A model generated the notes under the pieces. That model searched no databases. It was not told the DNA's origin and saw only the letters and a program-made list of their open reading frames with translations. Below are positions 41,990-51,662 of a stretch of 64,000 nucleotides of DNA, piece after piece; the first letter of the stretch is position 1; the number at the start of each line of letters is the position of its first letter. The DNA is taken from the NCBI RefSeq assembly GCF_024679095.1, contig NC_066531.1, positions 10,512,234 through 10,576,233 of the forward strand, read 5' to 3'. Source of the stretch: Eriocheir sinensis. Lineage: Eukaryota; Arthropoda; Malacostraca; Decapoda; Varunidae. Both the position numbers and the translations under genes were made by a program.

Positions 41990-42177
41990 CCTCGACTGGC
42001 AGTTTTTGACTTCATCAGAGAACGGCCAGCGAGCTGCATGGCTGTTTTGTCGAAGTGGATAGTCACAAAGAGATCACTAACAGCCTCTGAGAAAGAACTT
42101 CTTCAAGAGAGGAATACGAAGGAGGCGGCAACAACCGTGGTCTGCTGGTATCCTCCTGAAGACCATCCTGATTATAG
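41990..42177 (+). CDS. DUF4806-like gene, exon 2
   Basis: Acceptor CATTTCAG, donor TATAG/GTAAGC, 188 nt, phase 0 in and phase 2 out. It encodes PRLAVFDFIRERPASCMAVL, SKWIV, then VVCWYPPEDHPDY. The pattern F-x-x-x...V-x-S-K-W...C-W-Y-P-P is the N-terminal signature that, in my memory of this family, goes with C-terminal DUF4806 domains in arthropod and cnidarian proteins of unknown function, many of them transposon-derived. Confidence 0.7.
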
Positions 42178-42203
42178 GTAAGCTGTAATTTGGTTCATTA
42201 ATA

Positions 42204-42330
<127 letters not shown>

Positions 42331-42695
42331 TTCATTTATTGATAGTAATACAACGGCCAACCTTGTACATCACTGCCATTACTTGACCTTCTCTAATTGT
42401 ACGTGATTCACTGTTCCCGCTAATTTAAAAATATAGTATTTATGAGCAGATAATAAACATAACACCACTCCTTCGTCCTTACAAACACTGTTGTAGTACG
42501 TACCTCTTTGTATTCTGATGTTTCTATTAACAAGTTTAATTCATTAGATTTGTGTTTGTTTTGCATTCTCATCTTTTTTTTTCCTTCAAATTTGTTTTTC
42601 TTAATTCAACTAACTACCTGTAGCACTGCTCTTAAAGTCTTTCCTTTACCCACCCAATTCAAGTGAATTCTAAAATCGCACTATTTGTTTTGCAG

Positions 42696-43171
42696 ACGTA
42701 TCTACACGCTGATGAAACATATTAGCGACAAAGGACCTCGATGGATGCCTCTACCAGGCACGTGTCATGGGTACTATGAAACCATGCAGCAATGTAACAA
42801 CGTCATCTCCGCTCTTACCTTCAGCAGCGAGGATTCTTCAAACGAGGTGGCTCAGCTAAAAGCTAAAGGTGATGCATCCGCCGTAAAGGAGAGACAAGCA
42901 AAGGTCCCCCGGATTGAATCGATGGAAAAAACAAAATCAAATGCGGACGAACCAGAAAAGAGGCAAACAGGTATACGAGTCCAGGCCCCGCAACAGGCAG
43001 AATCGCAGCATATTGAAGAAACCACCCAACAACCAGATGGTGTCATAGGGGAAGGTGAAAGGGAGACCATCACAGGTACTCTATCCACCCAGGGTACAGA
43101 ATCAAATGATTCTAATCAATGTGGGCTGGAAAGGGGGAGACTGCCTGATGATACATCCACAGCGACCACTA
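42696..43171 (+). CDS. DUF4806-like gene, exon 3, left half (split by a transposon)
   Basis: Acceptor TTTTGCAG. The first base completes an Arg codon left by exon 2. It encodes RIYTLMKHISDKGPRWMPLP and GYYETMQQCNNVIS, then a polar, low-complexity linker to the transposon edge at 43171. The frame would continue only 20 residues into the transposon. Joining to 47612, with one TA of the duplication removed, keeps the frame open to the donor at 47674. Confidence 0.75.
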
Positions 43172-44425
43172 TAAAAAAAAAGGCTGTTCACTTAACTCTG
43201 AGCCGTGGAGCCGAGCCTCATTTGTAACGAGGCCGCTGATTGGCTGGCTGGCTCTCTCGCTCACCCTGTGTTGAAAGGCTGCATACTGAATGCTCGCGTG
43301 GCACATGTCTATGTTTTATTCGTTATATCTTGTCTCATACACATAACAGACCATTTTTGTTGGTACCGTTGCACTCAGCAGTGAATGCAGAAGCTTCGAT
43401 ACTCAGGGAAAAACTATTACTAAGCAATAATAAAGAAGTTTTAGCGAGTTGAAGCGGAAATTTTCTTGCGATATCTTTATAACACTGTTTATTTATTATC
43501 ATTTCCTGTGTAAATATTTAAAGGAATGCTGTTATAAACGATTGCGTTTCATAAAAGAATGTCTCCTGAACGGAATGCAATCATCAAATTATAGTTAGAT
43601 GATAATATAAGCGGATTACTGAATTATTTATGAGCATGTGTCACTCGCCGGGAAGAGGGAGCAGCGAGGCAGCACGACACAAGGCTGTGTAGGGAGGTGA
43701 GGACGGGGGTAAGGAGAGCGCTGATTGGCTGGCGGCCTCTCTCACTCACCGTGTTGAGAGGCAGTGTATAATGGTATATGTTTATGTTTTATTCGTTATA
43801 TCTTGTCTCATGTACGTGACAGATAATTTCTGTTGGTACCTTTAGACTCGGCAATGAATGGGGAACTTTCGATACTCAGGAAAAAGATAGCAATAAGCAA
43901 CTATAAAGAAATTTTGGCGAGTTGAAGTGAAAGCTTTCTTCCGATATCTTTATAACGCTGTTTATTTATCATCATTTCCTGAATAAATATTCAAAGGTAT
44001 GCTGCTATAAACTATTGCATTTCATTGAGGGATGTCTCCTGAACGCAATACAATTGTCAACTTATAGTTAGAAGGTAATGTAAGTGAATTACAAAATAAT
44101 TTATGGGAAGGTATGACTCGCGGGAAAGGGCGAGCGGCGGAGTGCGGCCAGGCGGCAGACTCATGCTGCAGGTGAGGGGGAGGGGAGGCTCAGGCAGTGA
44201 AGACAGCACAGCAGTGAGGGGGGAAAGCAGAAAATATATAGGCCGGGTGTCCTGCATGCATTATTTATTATTTTACTTACTTGATTTTACTTATAGATAC
44301 GATGCATCCTTTGGCACAACATGAAAGTAATGGTGCTAATCTGACGATTATTGACACTGGATTGATAGTTTTTCCTGTGGAACATATAGGTTATATAGCT
44401 ACATGAAATAAAATCACGCCATGAA
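43172..44425 (+). repeat. Left terminal inverted repeat
   Basis: Matches the complement of 46362-47609. Contains two diverged tandem blocks (about 43228-43680 and 43718-44128), each with CTGATTGGCTGGC, TTATTCGTTATATCTTGTCT and ATCATTTCCTG. A CCAAT-type motif (ATTGG) starts each block. Confidence 0.9.
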
Positions 44426-44576
44426 CACTTTACCCCCCATTTCTTTTCTTAAATGCCTGGACGGTGTGGTATTGTGAGTAAAACAAAAAAAATGTGTGTA
44501 ATATAGCCTACCTTGAACCGTGAAATTAGAAAATGCCTCAAAGCATGTCATGTCCCGCGTTTAGGAAATGCTACTT

Positions 44577-44578
<2 letters not shown>

Positions 44579-44636
<58 letters not shown>
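44579..44636. repeat. (GA)n microsatellite
   Basis: About 29 GA units between the left TIR and the transposase ORF. Confidence 0.95.
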
Positions 44637-44640
<4 letters not shown>

Positions 44641-44766
44641 TAGGTATAGGTGAAGGAATTAAGTCACGGTGGGAGCATAATCCAGTTGTGACTGGATCAG
44701 GAATTAAGTCCAGTTGTGACTGGATCAAGGGTGGGTGGGGGGGGAAGAAGGATGGGCTAGACTGGA

Positions 44767-45879
44767 GTGAGACTGAGGGGCAACATCGACAGTTTTGACA
44801 AGGACTGCATCAGGAAGGAAATTTTATCTTTCTATGAAAGAGGAGAACTGCCAACTTTATCTGCCCTTCTTGAGAAAGTAAAGGAGGAGCCAGTGAATTA
44901 CCATGGTGGAAAAACAACATTGTGGAAAATTGTGAGAGGGCTTGGATTTCGGCACAAAAAAGTGACAAGTGGCAGAGCTATTTTAATGGAGCGAGGTGAC
45001 ATTGTGGCACATAGAACTGAATACTTAAGACTGATTGAAAAAAATAGAAATTGCAGCCCCTCCACACGCAGACAAGAAGTGTACATTGATGAAACATGGG
45101 TAAACCAAAATGAATGTGTGCAACGATGCTGGACAGTGGCTGATGGATCAGTTGGACCGAAACTTAAAACTGGTAAAGGCTCAAGATTCATCGTGGTACA
45201 CGCCGGAAGTGAAGAGGGTTTTGTTCAGGGTGCACTAATGCTGTTTCGGTCAAAGTTTGGTGCAAAAGGTGATTACCATGATTCCATGGACCATGAAAAA
45301 TTCAAAAGGTGGTTTGAGGAGCAGCTGCTACCAAACATAAATGAAAGATCGCTAATAATCATGGACAACGCGTCTTACCACAGCAAAATTGAAAATAAAA
45401 TTCCAACGTGCAGCAACAGGAAAAGTGAAATTGTTGAATGGCTTTCTGCTAATAACGTCCAACACGATCCATCAGTGTCAAAACAGAAACTAATACAAAT
45501 AGCAAAACTAAACAAAGAAAAGCAGAGATACGTGATTGATGAAATAGCCCGTGCCAATGGACATCAAGTGCTGCGACTGCCACCTTATTACTGCCAGTTT
45601 AATCCAATAGAACTTATTTGGGCACAGGTAAAGAGTGACGTTCGGTCCAAAAACTCTAATTCAAATCAGTCCCTTAAAATTGTCGATGAACTTACAAGAG
45701 CGGCAATAAATAAAGTCACCAAGGAAGACTGGAAAAAGTGTATTGCTCATGTTAAGAAAATAGAGGATGAATACAGAAGTAAAGACATCGCTAGGGAACA
45801 TCTTCTTGAAAACTTTGTAGTGAATATCGATGATGAGACCGATGAAACAAGCGAGGGAAGTGGTGATGAGTTTGTGTAA
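44767..45879 (+). CDS. IS630/Tc1/mariner-type DDE transposase (DD81E spacing)
   Basis: An uninterrupted 370-codon frame to TAA 45877-45879. No good ATG lies at its start; the frame opens with GTG and the real N-terminus is probably a short upstream exon spliced to an acceptor near 44790. An N-terminal winged-helix-like region (residues 15-70, TLSALLEKVKEE, TTLWKIVRGLGFR) is followed by the catalytic core: YIDETWVNQ (Asp 108), LIIMDNASYHSK (Asp 200) and PPYYCQFNPIELIW (Glu 282). The last two acidic residues are separated by 81 residues, because a block (SVSKQKLIQIAKLNKEKQRY) is inserted where Tc1/mariner enzymes have about 34. The enzyme would cut at its TIRs and insert at TA. With all catalytic residues present and near-identical TIRs it looks recent. 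Confidence 0.85.
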   Translation: MRLRGNIDSFDKDCIRKEILSFYERGELPTLSALLEKVKEEPVNYHGGKTTLWKIVRGLGFRHKKVTSGRAILMERGDIVAHRTEYLRLIEKNRNCSPSTRRQEVYIDETWVNQNECVQRCWTVADGSVGPKLKTGKGSRFIVVHAGSEEGFVQGALMLFRSKFGAKGDYHDSMDHEKFKRWFEEQLLPNINERSLIIMDNASYHSKIENKIPTCSNRKSEIVEWLSANNVQHDPSVSKQKLIQIAKLNKEKQRYVIDEIARANGHQVLRLPPYYCQFNPIELIWAQVKSDVRSKNSNSNQSLKIVDELTRAAINKVTKEDWKKCIAHVKKIEDEYRSKDIAREHLLENFVVNIDDETDETSEGSGDEFV

Positions 45880-46289
45880 CCTCTTTGTATGCTTGTGAAC
45901 TCGACGACAGACGCAACACATAATTTCATCTTATTTTCCAGACAATCTTTTGACATGGTTTGACTTCTCTCTCTCTCTCTCTCAAGAAGGAAAGACGCAA
46001 CAAATGTACTTGTTTAAGATTAAAGGATAAATATTGGATGAACATTGCCAAACAAAATATTTTCTTAGACTATATTACGTTTATGTGTAAATAAATGAGG
46101 AAGATGTAAATTTCGTTGTTTTCCTATATTCCTGTAAAGTAATATAAATGAAACCATTGTTGTAAAATGCCAATATAAAGCCTCAGCTATGGTAACTCTT
46201 GCCTTATATGTACCTATATCACATGAACCATATCCCACACAACCATGCTTTCCTTTAGAATTATGTAAAGTGGCACCTCCTTCCTAAAG

Positions 46290-46291
<2 letters not shown>

Positions 46292-46328
<37 letters not shown>
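46292..46328. repeat. (GT)n microsatellite
   Basis: About 18 GT units between the transposase and the right TIR. Confidence 0.95.
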
Positions 46329-46329
<1 letters not shown>

Positions 46330-46361
46330 CCTCGCAAACCTTAGCGGGAAGAAGTCCTATC

Positions 46362-47609
46362 TTCATGGCGTGATTTTATTTCATGTAGCTATATAACCTA
46401 TATGTTCCACAGGAAAAACTATCAATCCAGTGTCAATAATCGTCAGATTAGCACCATTACTTTCATGTTGTGCCAAAGGATGCATCGTATCTATAAGTAA
46501 AATCAAGTAAGTAAAATAATAAATAATGCATGCAGGACACCCGGCCTATATATTTTCTGCTTTCCCCCCTCACTGCTGTGCTGTCTTCACTGCCTGAGCC
46601 TCCCCTCCCCCTCACCTGCAGCATGAGTCTGCCGCCTGGCCGGCCGCACTCCGCCGCTCGCCCTTTCCCGAGAGTCATACCTTCTCATAAATTATTTTGT
46701 AATTCACTTACATTACCTTCTAACTATAAGTTGACAATTGTATTGCGTTCAGGAGACATCCCTCAATGAAATGCAATAGTTTATAGCAGCATACCTTTGA
46801 ATATTTATTCAGGAAATGATGATAAATAAACAGCGTTATAAAGATATCGGAAGAAAGCTTTCACTTCAACTCGCCAAAATTTCTTTATAGTTGCTTATTG
46901 CTATCTTTTTCCTGAGTATCGAAAGTTCCCCATTCATTGCCGAGTCTAAAGGTACCAACAGAAATTATCTGTCACGTACATGAGACAAGATATAACGAAT
47001 AAAACATAAACATATACCATTATACACTGCCTCTCAACACGGTGAGTGAGAGAGGCCGCCAATAATCAGCGCTCTCCTTACCCCATCCTCACCTCCCTAC
47101 ACAGCCTTGTGTCGTGCTGCCTCGCTGCTCCCTCTTCCCGGCGAGTGACACATGCTCATAAATAATTCAGTAATCCGCTTATATTATCATCTAACTATAA
47201 TTTGATGATTGCATTCCGTTCAGGAGACAATCTATAAAGAAACTCAATCGTTTATAACAGCATTCCTTTAAATATTTACACAGGAAATGATAATAAATAA
47301 ACAGTGTTATAAAGATATCGCAAGAAAATTTCCGCTTCAACTCGCTAAAACTTCTTTATTATTGCTTAGTAATAGTTTTTCCCTGAGTATCGAAGCTTCT
47401 GCATTCACTGCTGAGTGCAACGGTACCAACAAAAATGGTCTGTTATGTGTATGAGACAAGATATAACGAATAAAACATAGACATGTGCCACGCGAGCATT
47501 CATTATGCAGCCTTTCAACACAGGGTGAGCGAGAGAGCCAGCCAGCCAATCAGCGGCCTCGTTACAAATGAGGCTCGGCTCCACGGCTCAGAGTTAAGTG
47601 AACAGCCTT
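46362..47609 (-). repeat. Right terminal inverted repeat
   Basis: Inverted partner of 43172-44425 with scattered substitutions and small indels, such as an extra CGGC in the GGCCGGCCAGG stretch near 46638. Holds the same two internal blocks in reverse order. Confidence 0.9.
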
Positions 47610-47611
47610 TA

Positions 47612-47673
47612 GCCAGTGTGTGCCAGCCTCACCACAGCTTGCTCGGAATGACGATGAAGGATCCTCACAAGCA
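47612..47673 (+). CDS. DUF4806-like gene, exon 3, right half
   Basis: From the transposon edge to the donor GCA/GTGAGT. In the frame that joins phase 0 to exon 4 it reads CVPASPQLARNDDEGSSQA. That frame is the one obtained when one TA of the duplication and the transposon are removed, so the insertion explains the interruption without any other indel. Confidence 0.7.
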
Positions 47674-47765
47674 GTGAGTATATTGGAATATTTTGCAATT
47701 GTAGATTTTTCTAATTATTGTCAAAATATGATAGTCTATACTAGTCTAAAGTAACGTATAGCTAT

Positions 47766-47768
<3 letters not shown>

Positions 47769-47812
<44 letters not shown>
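47769..47812. repeat. (GT)n microsatellite
   Basis: About 22 GT units in intron 3 of the DUF4806-like gene. Confidence 0.95.
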
Positions 47813-47813
<1 letters not shown>

Positions 47814-47973
47814 TTCACCAAGTCTGCTGCAGCCTTTGTCGAAAGAGCCAGACACCACCCTACGGGCTATAACGTCTTACTGTAAAGAAAAAAGACATGA
47901 TAAAATTATTTTATCTTACTTTTAAAAAAATTTCTTCAGGTAACAGTGAATGAAACCCTTTTTCTTTTTTTAG

Positions 47974-48219
47974 GGTCTCTCTCAGGATCACCAACTCCTC
48001 ACCAATGAAACTCCTGACAGTACTCTCTCAAAGAAGGTGGATCGCATGCAGAACACGCTGGACACAATATACGAGATGCTAAAACGTGTCATCCCAGCAC
48101 CCGGAGAGAGGGCGACTGAGGGGGAAAAATTTGTCCCCGATGGATTTGTCCCTGCGCTGCCCAGTGATCCCTACGAGATTCTTGCATACTTCGGCTTCCC
48201 AGCTGATTCGGTTGAGAGA
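47974..48219 (+). CDS. DUF4806-like gene, exon 4
   Basis: Acceptor TTTTTTTAG, donor AGA/GTAAGT, phase 0 to 0, 82 codons. It encodes STLSKKVDRMQNTLDTIYEM (a likely short coiled coil) and then ALPSDPYEILAYFGFPADSV, the beginning of the C-terminal DUF4806-type domain, where an L-P-x-x-S/D-x-x-E-I/L-x-x-F/Y motif is usual. Confidence 0.7.
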
Positions 48220-48689
48220 GTAAGTTACCTATTTATCAGTTATTCTAATTTTGCTTTAAATAAAATTTTATTCCAGTACATGCTTTTCTTAATATAGTAA
48301 GCCATCACATTGGGTAATGAATTAAGACACTCTAGATTCACATGACACTAAGTTTTACAGAAACTATTTATTCAGTAGGTTTCTTTTTTGATCTATAGTA
48401 AGAAGGTCGGGGACAAAAGTAATTATGATAATCTAATATTAGATAAAAAGTATATTTTGGATGACAGCAGTTTAACAATCGTTCCTTTTTCTGCTACGGT
48501 AATAACAACTTCAGCGGAAAATAACTCTTGATAGATTTACCGTGGTTTCAGTAATTTTACTGTTTATTGTACAAAACTTCATTATTTTTTTCATATCATG
48601 TGCAGTGGCCAATGGCAAAATAAGAGGTAAAAAAAGCCCGCCAGATGCCACCCCCAAAAGTAGCTGAAATTATTTCAATTATTCACCGT

Positions 48690-49010
48690 AGTGTAGTGCG
48701 TTAGCGCACTGCTCTCTCTCAAGAAGCCGCGGACCTCTTCAGTATGGATTCGAATCTGGGTTGGGGCATGACCTATACCCAGCAATTCATCCTCCCTTTA
48801 TGTTCTCATCGATATATGGGTACCTGGGTAAACATTGCTGTTTCCTGGGGAAGGTATATAATACCATCTAACTCTGGCAGATTGCCCGGATATCATCTTG
48901 TCCTTAAATTGTTTCCTGGTTAATGTTCATGTCGACATCACATATCCACCATAGGTTCAAAGTCCGAAGGACCCAAAAATGAGCACCAAAGCAACGAGTA
49001 GCCACCCACC
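48690..49010 (+). repeat. tRNA-derived SINE, family 1, copy b
   Basis: Head with TAGTGCGTTAGCGCACTGCT and B box GGATTCGAATCTGGG, then core CAGCAATTCATCCTCCCTTT and ATCGATATATGGGTACCTGG. The tail ends near GTTCAAAGTCCGAAGGACCC. Core shared with the minus-strand copy at 26866. Lies in intron 4 of the DUF4806-like gene. Confidence 0.75.
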
Positions 49011-49078
49011 CCCTTTACTTTAAACTTTACTTATTATAGAGATGCATGCAATTAAATCTCTCCCTTTATGTTTTGCAG

Positions 49079-49687
49079 ATCTTGGCTAAACACTCACACT
49101 TCTTCGATGGGAAGGCCAACACTGAGCCACACAAATCCCACAGGATGGCACTGAGGAAGGCCTTTTTGCAACTGTGCTCCAAGCCAAATGCTGGGACGAA
49201 GCGTGGCTTGACACATTGCATTCGACAGCTTATCCACAAGTTAGCCCCCAGAAGTGTCTGGGTGCACTACTGTCTCAAGGGGCACTCGCCAAGAAAACGT
49301 AGCATGGAAGACGAACTTCATCGCTTCGTCAGAATCATCATGGTAGTTGTGATGAAGATTTGGGGGGTGGACGAGAATGTCGCCTCCACACACCTTGCCG
49401 AGGCGTTGCGGAAAGAAAGCGACCGAGCTGGCTTCCGTTTAACGCCTCGGGCAAAGAAAACACGAGGTGGACGAAATGGTGAACCAAACGCTGTTACAGA
49501 CAACATACGTGATGACATTGCTATTGCCTCAAACAGCACAGATACCACTATATCTAGAGGTTCTCCAAGTAATTTAGATAAGGGCCCATGTGACTCAGAT
49601 GGAGACGTAGACAGTATTGTAGCAAACAGTGACAGCGACAGGAGTGGTGTATCGGATGCAAACTCGACGCTTTCTGATGATGAATAA
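49079..49687 (+). CDS. DUF4806-like gene, exon 5 (C-terminal domain)
   Basis: Acceptor TGTTTTGCAG, 203 codons including TAA 49685-49687, entering in phase 0. It encodes ILAKHSHFFDGKANTEPHKS, LRKAFLQLCSKPNAG, then LTHCIRQLIHKLAPRSVWVH and HRFVRIIMVVVMKIWGVDEN, followed by an acidic, Ser/Asp-rich tail. The run of helices with a central conserved hydrophobic stretch fits the DUF4806 type (unknown function). I cannot confirm the family by alignment. Whether the gene is domesticated or simply part of a CACTA-like transposon is open; the adjacent DUF4218-like ORF favours the transposon. Confidence 0.65.
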   Translation: MLAKHSHFFDGKANTEPHKSHRMALRKAFLQLCSKPNAGTKRGLTHCIRQLIHKLAPRSVWVHYCLKGHSPRKRSMEDELHRFVRIIMVVVMKIWGVDENVASTHLAEALRKESDRAGFRLTPRAKKTRGGRNGEPNAVTDNIRDDIAIASNSTDTTISRGSPSNLDKGPCDSDGDVDSIVANSDSDRSGVSDANSTLSDDE

Positions 49688-50004
49688 ATGTATTAAGTCC
49701 TAATGTATCAGTAATCTCGGGTACTGCAATGACATAATGTTTAATTCTTCCTTATTCACATATTTCTCACTTCCTCTGCCTCTTTTTTTCTTTTACTAAC
49801 ACATTCTATATAACTAACATACTAACCGCCAGTATCGCTCTGGCATACTAACGTTCATACTAACCTTTAATGGCATCTATGTCAATCCAGTTATAGCGAT
49901 GTTGTGTAATTTCTAGTATGGTAAAGTTACTGCATCTTTTGTGACAATAAAGAAAAATATAGTTTTAATCAGTTTCAATTCAATAATTATCAAAGTGAGC
50001 TAGA
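49688..50004. other. 3' flank of the DUF4806-like gene
   Basis: AT-rich. AATAAAG occurs at 49946-49952 and is a candidate polyadenylation signal. Three short repeats of CATACTAAC are seen near 49817-49865. No other gene. Confidence 0.4.

Positions 50005-50071
<67 letters not shown>
50005..50071. repeat. (ATT)n microsatellite
   Basis: About 22 ATT units. Confidence 0.95.
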
Positions 50072-50436
50072 TGCATTATGTCAACAAACTTTGTAGCATG
50101 ACTGCAACTGGAATTGGTGTCTAACCTTTAAGAGGTCTCATCAATATAAAACTTTAGTTGATAAAGTATTCCCATTATGAAATAAACTATAAGTGAAATA
50201 TTTTACTTTTGTTATATTTTAAGTGGAATATCTTATACTTTATTTTATTTACGGATGTAGTGGATGAGCTTCTAGTGATTGGAATACAAATACCAGTTGT
50301 AAGTTAAATGTTATAGACTAACAACCTAAAAACATAGATTATGATTTACACAGACTACATGCTGAAATTATAGCTTACACAGTAAAAAATTAAAATAAAT
50401 TACACGGTTAGCCTAGACCTTGACTGATCAGGGATT

Positions 50437-50660
50437 AGTGGATATTGCGGATATTCCAGACAAAGGCGGATGTACCGGATCCTAGACGGATCCGTCATCA
50501 GGCGGACGTTGAGGCAGCTAGGTGGAAACATACGCATACGGCTGTTGTGGACGCTAGAAGGATCCGGGAACAGGCGGATAGTGCGGCCGCTAGGCGGATT
50601 CAGACTCAGGAGGATATTCCGGATTCTAGACGGATTAAGAGACAGGCGGACATTGTGGAC
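50437..50660. repeat. 36-bp degenerate minisatellite
   Basis: About six units with a CGGA-rich consensus (GGCGGAT, CTAGACGGAT, ACAGGCGGA). The period of 36 bp keeps a plus-strand frame open in which 12-residue repeats appear: ADVPDPRRIRHQ, TAVVDARRIREQ, ADSAAARRIQTQ, EDIPDSRRIKRQ. No start context or homolog is recognised, so it is listed as a repeat rather than a gene. Confidence 0.75.
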
Positions 50661-50788
50661 AAAGGATGGATAATGTGGACAAAAAAAGGTCCCGTCCGTA
50701 CCGTCCACATTTGTCGAATCATGTCCGCACAGGAGGACAAACCGGATGTATGAAGGATATCCATCGGACATCCGTTTGTCGGCAGGGT

Positions 50789-51662
50789 CACTAACCGTTT
50801 CCCTTTTGTCTCATCAACACCAGAGAGCAGTTCAGCATGCTCTCTAAAGACAGTTCCTCTCTCTTTCTACACCACACTACATTCACACAACACACACACC
50901 TTGAAACCTTGAACCTCCTCCTTATCAATTTCTGCAACATTCGTGGTCTTCGTTCTAATTTTCATACTGTGGAAACCATCTCTCCTCCTCTAAACCTTAT
51001 TTTCTCTTCCTCACCGAAACACAGGTTACTGAGGCTACTGACAGCAACTTCTACTCTGTTCCCTCCTACTATCTCTATCCTAAATTTTAATCCTAAGCTG
51101 GATGTTGCGCCTACGTGTGCAACGACATCACTTGCTCTCGTGCCTACGACCTTGACTCTTCTGAATTTTCCACCATCTGGCTAAGACTTTATTGTCATTC
51201 TATTACTAAATACATCTGTGCTGTTTATCTCTCACCTAACTCTACTAACTATGTAAAATTCTTTGACTATTTGAATTCTAAAGTGGAGCACATCTTGACT
51301 CACTCTCCCTTCGCTGAAATCTCCATCATGGGTGATTTGAATGTTCACCACCAGCTTTGGCTCTCATCCTCTTTCACAGACCAGCCTGGTCAACAAGCCT
51401 ACAACTTTACTCTCCTCAACGACCTAGAGCAGTTGGTTCAGCACCCTACACGTATTCCCGACCGTTTTGGAGACAGGCCCAACATTCTAGACCTCTTCCT
51501 TACCTCTAATCCTTTTGCTTACTCTGTCAAACTGTTCTCTCCGTTGGGTTCCTCCGACCATAACCTTATTTCTGTTTCCTGTCCTATCGCTCCTGTACAT
51601 CCTCTGGACCCACCGAAGAGGCGATGCTTCTGGCATTTTGCTTCAGCTCGGTGGGACGACCT
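50789..51662 (+). mobile_element. LINE-A copy 3 (5' part), cut by an LTR element
   Basis: Begins in the LINE-A 5' region (ACTAACCGTTTCCCTTTTG), lacks the segment equivalent to 12500-12620, and continues through the endonuclease. It ends at GGTGGGACGACCT, where TGTTATAG of the LTR element starts. Confidence 0.9.
50930..51662 (+). pseudogene. LINE-A endonuclease domain, copy 3
   Basis: INFCNIRGLRSNFHTVE, then a frameshift, then [20 protein letters not shown] (from 51120), [34 protein letters not shown] and [13 protein letters not shown]. The GDLN replaces the usual GDFN. This copy has CCCTTCGC where copy 1 has CCCCTTCGC, so it supplies the intact frame across the copy 1 frameshift. Truncated at 51662 by the LTR element. 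Confidence 0.85.

Larger units (their letters stand above)
43172..47609 (+). mobile_element. IS630/Tc1/mariner-superfamily transposon with ~1.25-kb TIRs
   Basis: Inverted repeats at 43172-44425 and 46362-47609, about 97-98 percent alike by eye, flank a 1.1-kb transposase ORF. TA occurs outside both ends (43170-43171 and 47610-47611). The left end has a longer A run than the right end (TAAAAAAAAAGGCTG versus AAGGCTG), so the exact terminus is ambiguous by a few bases. Inserted into exon 3 of the DUF4806-like gene. Confidence 0.9.

Noticed and set aside
43240..43452. 70-codon frame repeated at 47337-47549 as a conserved small protein
   Set aside because: It is present twice only because it lies in the transposon TIRs. 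No start context or homolog.
44103..44324. 73-codon frame with a copy at 46463-46678
   Set aside because: Same reason: part of the TIRs.
44767..44790. GTG at 44767 as the transposase start
   Set aside because: Eukaryotic initiation at GTG is unlikely, and the frame before it is closed by TAG at 44758. A spliced upstream exon is more plausible.
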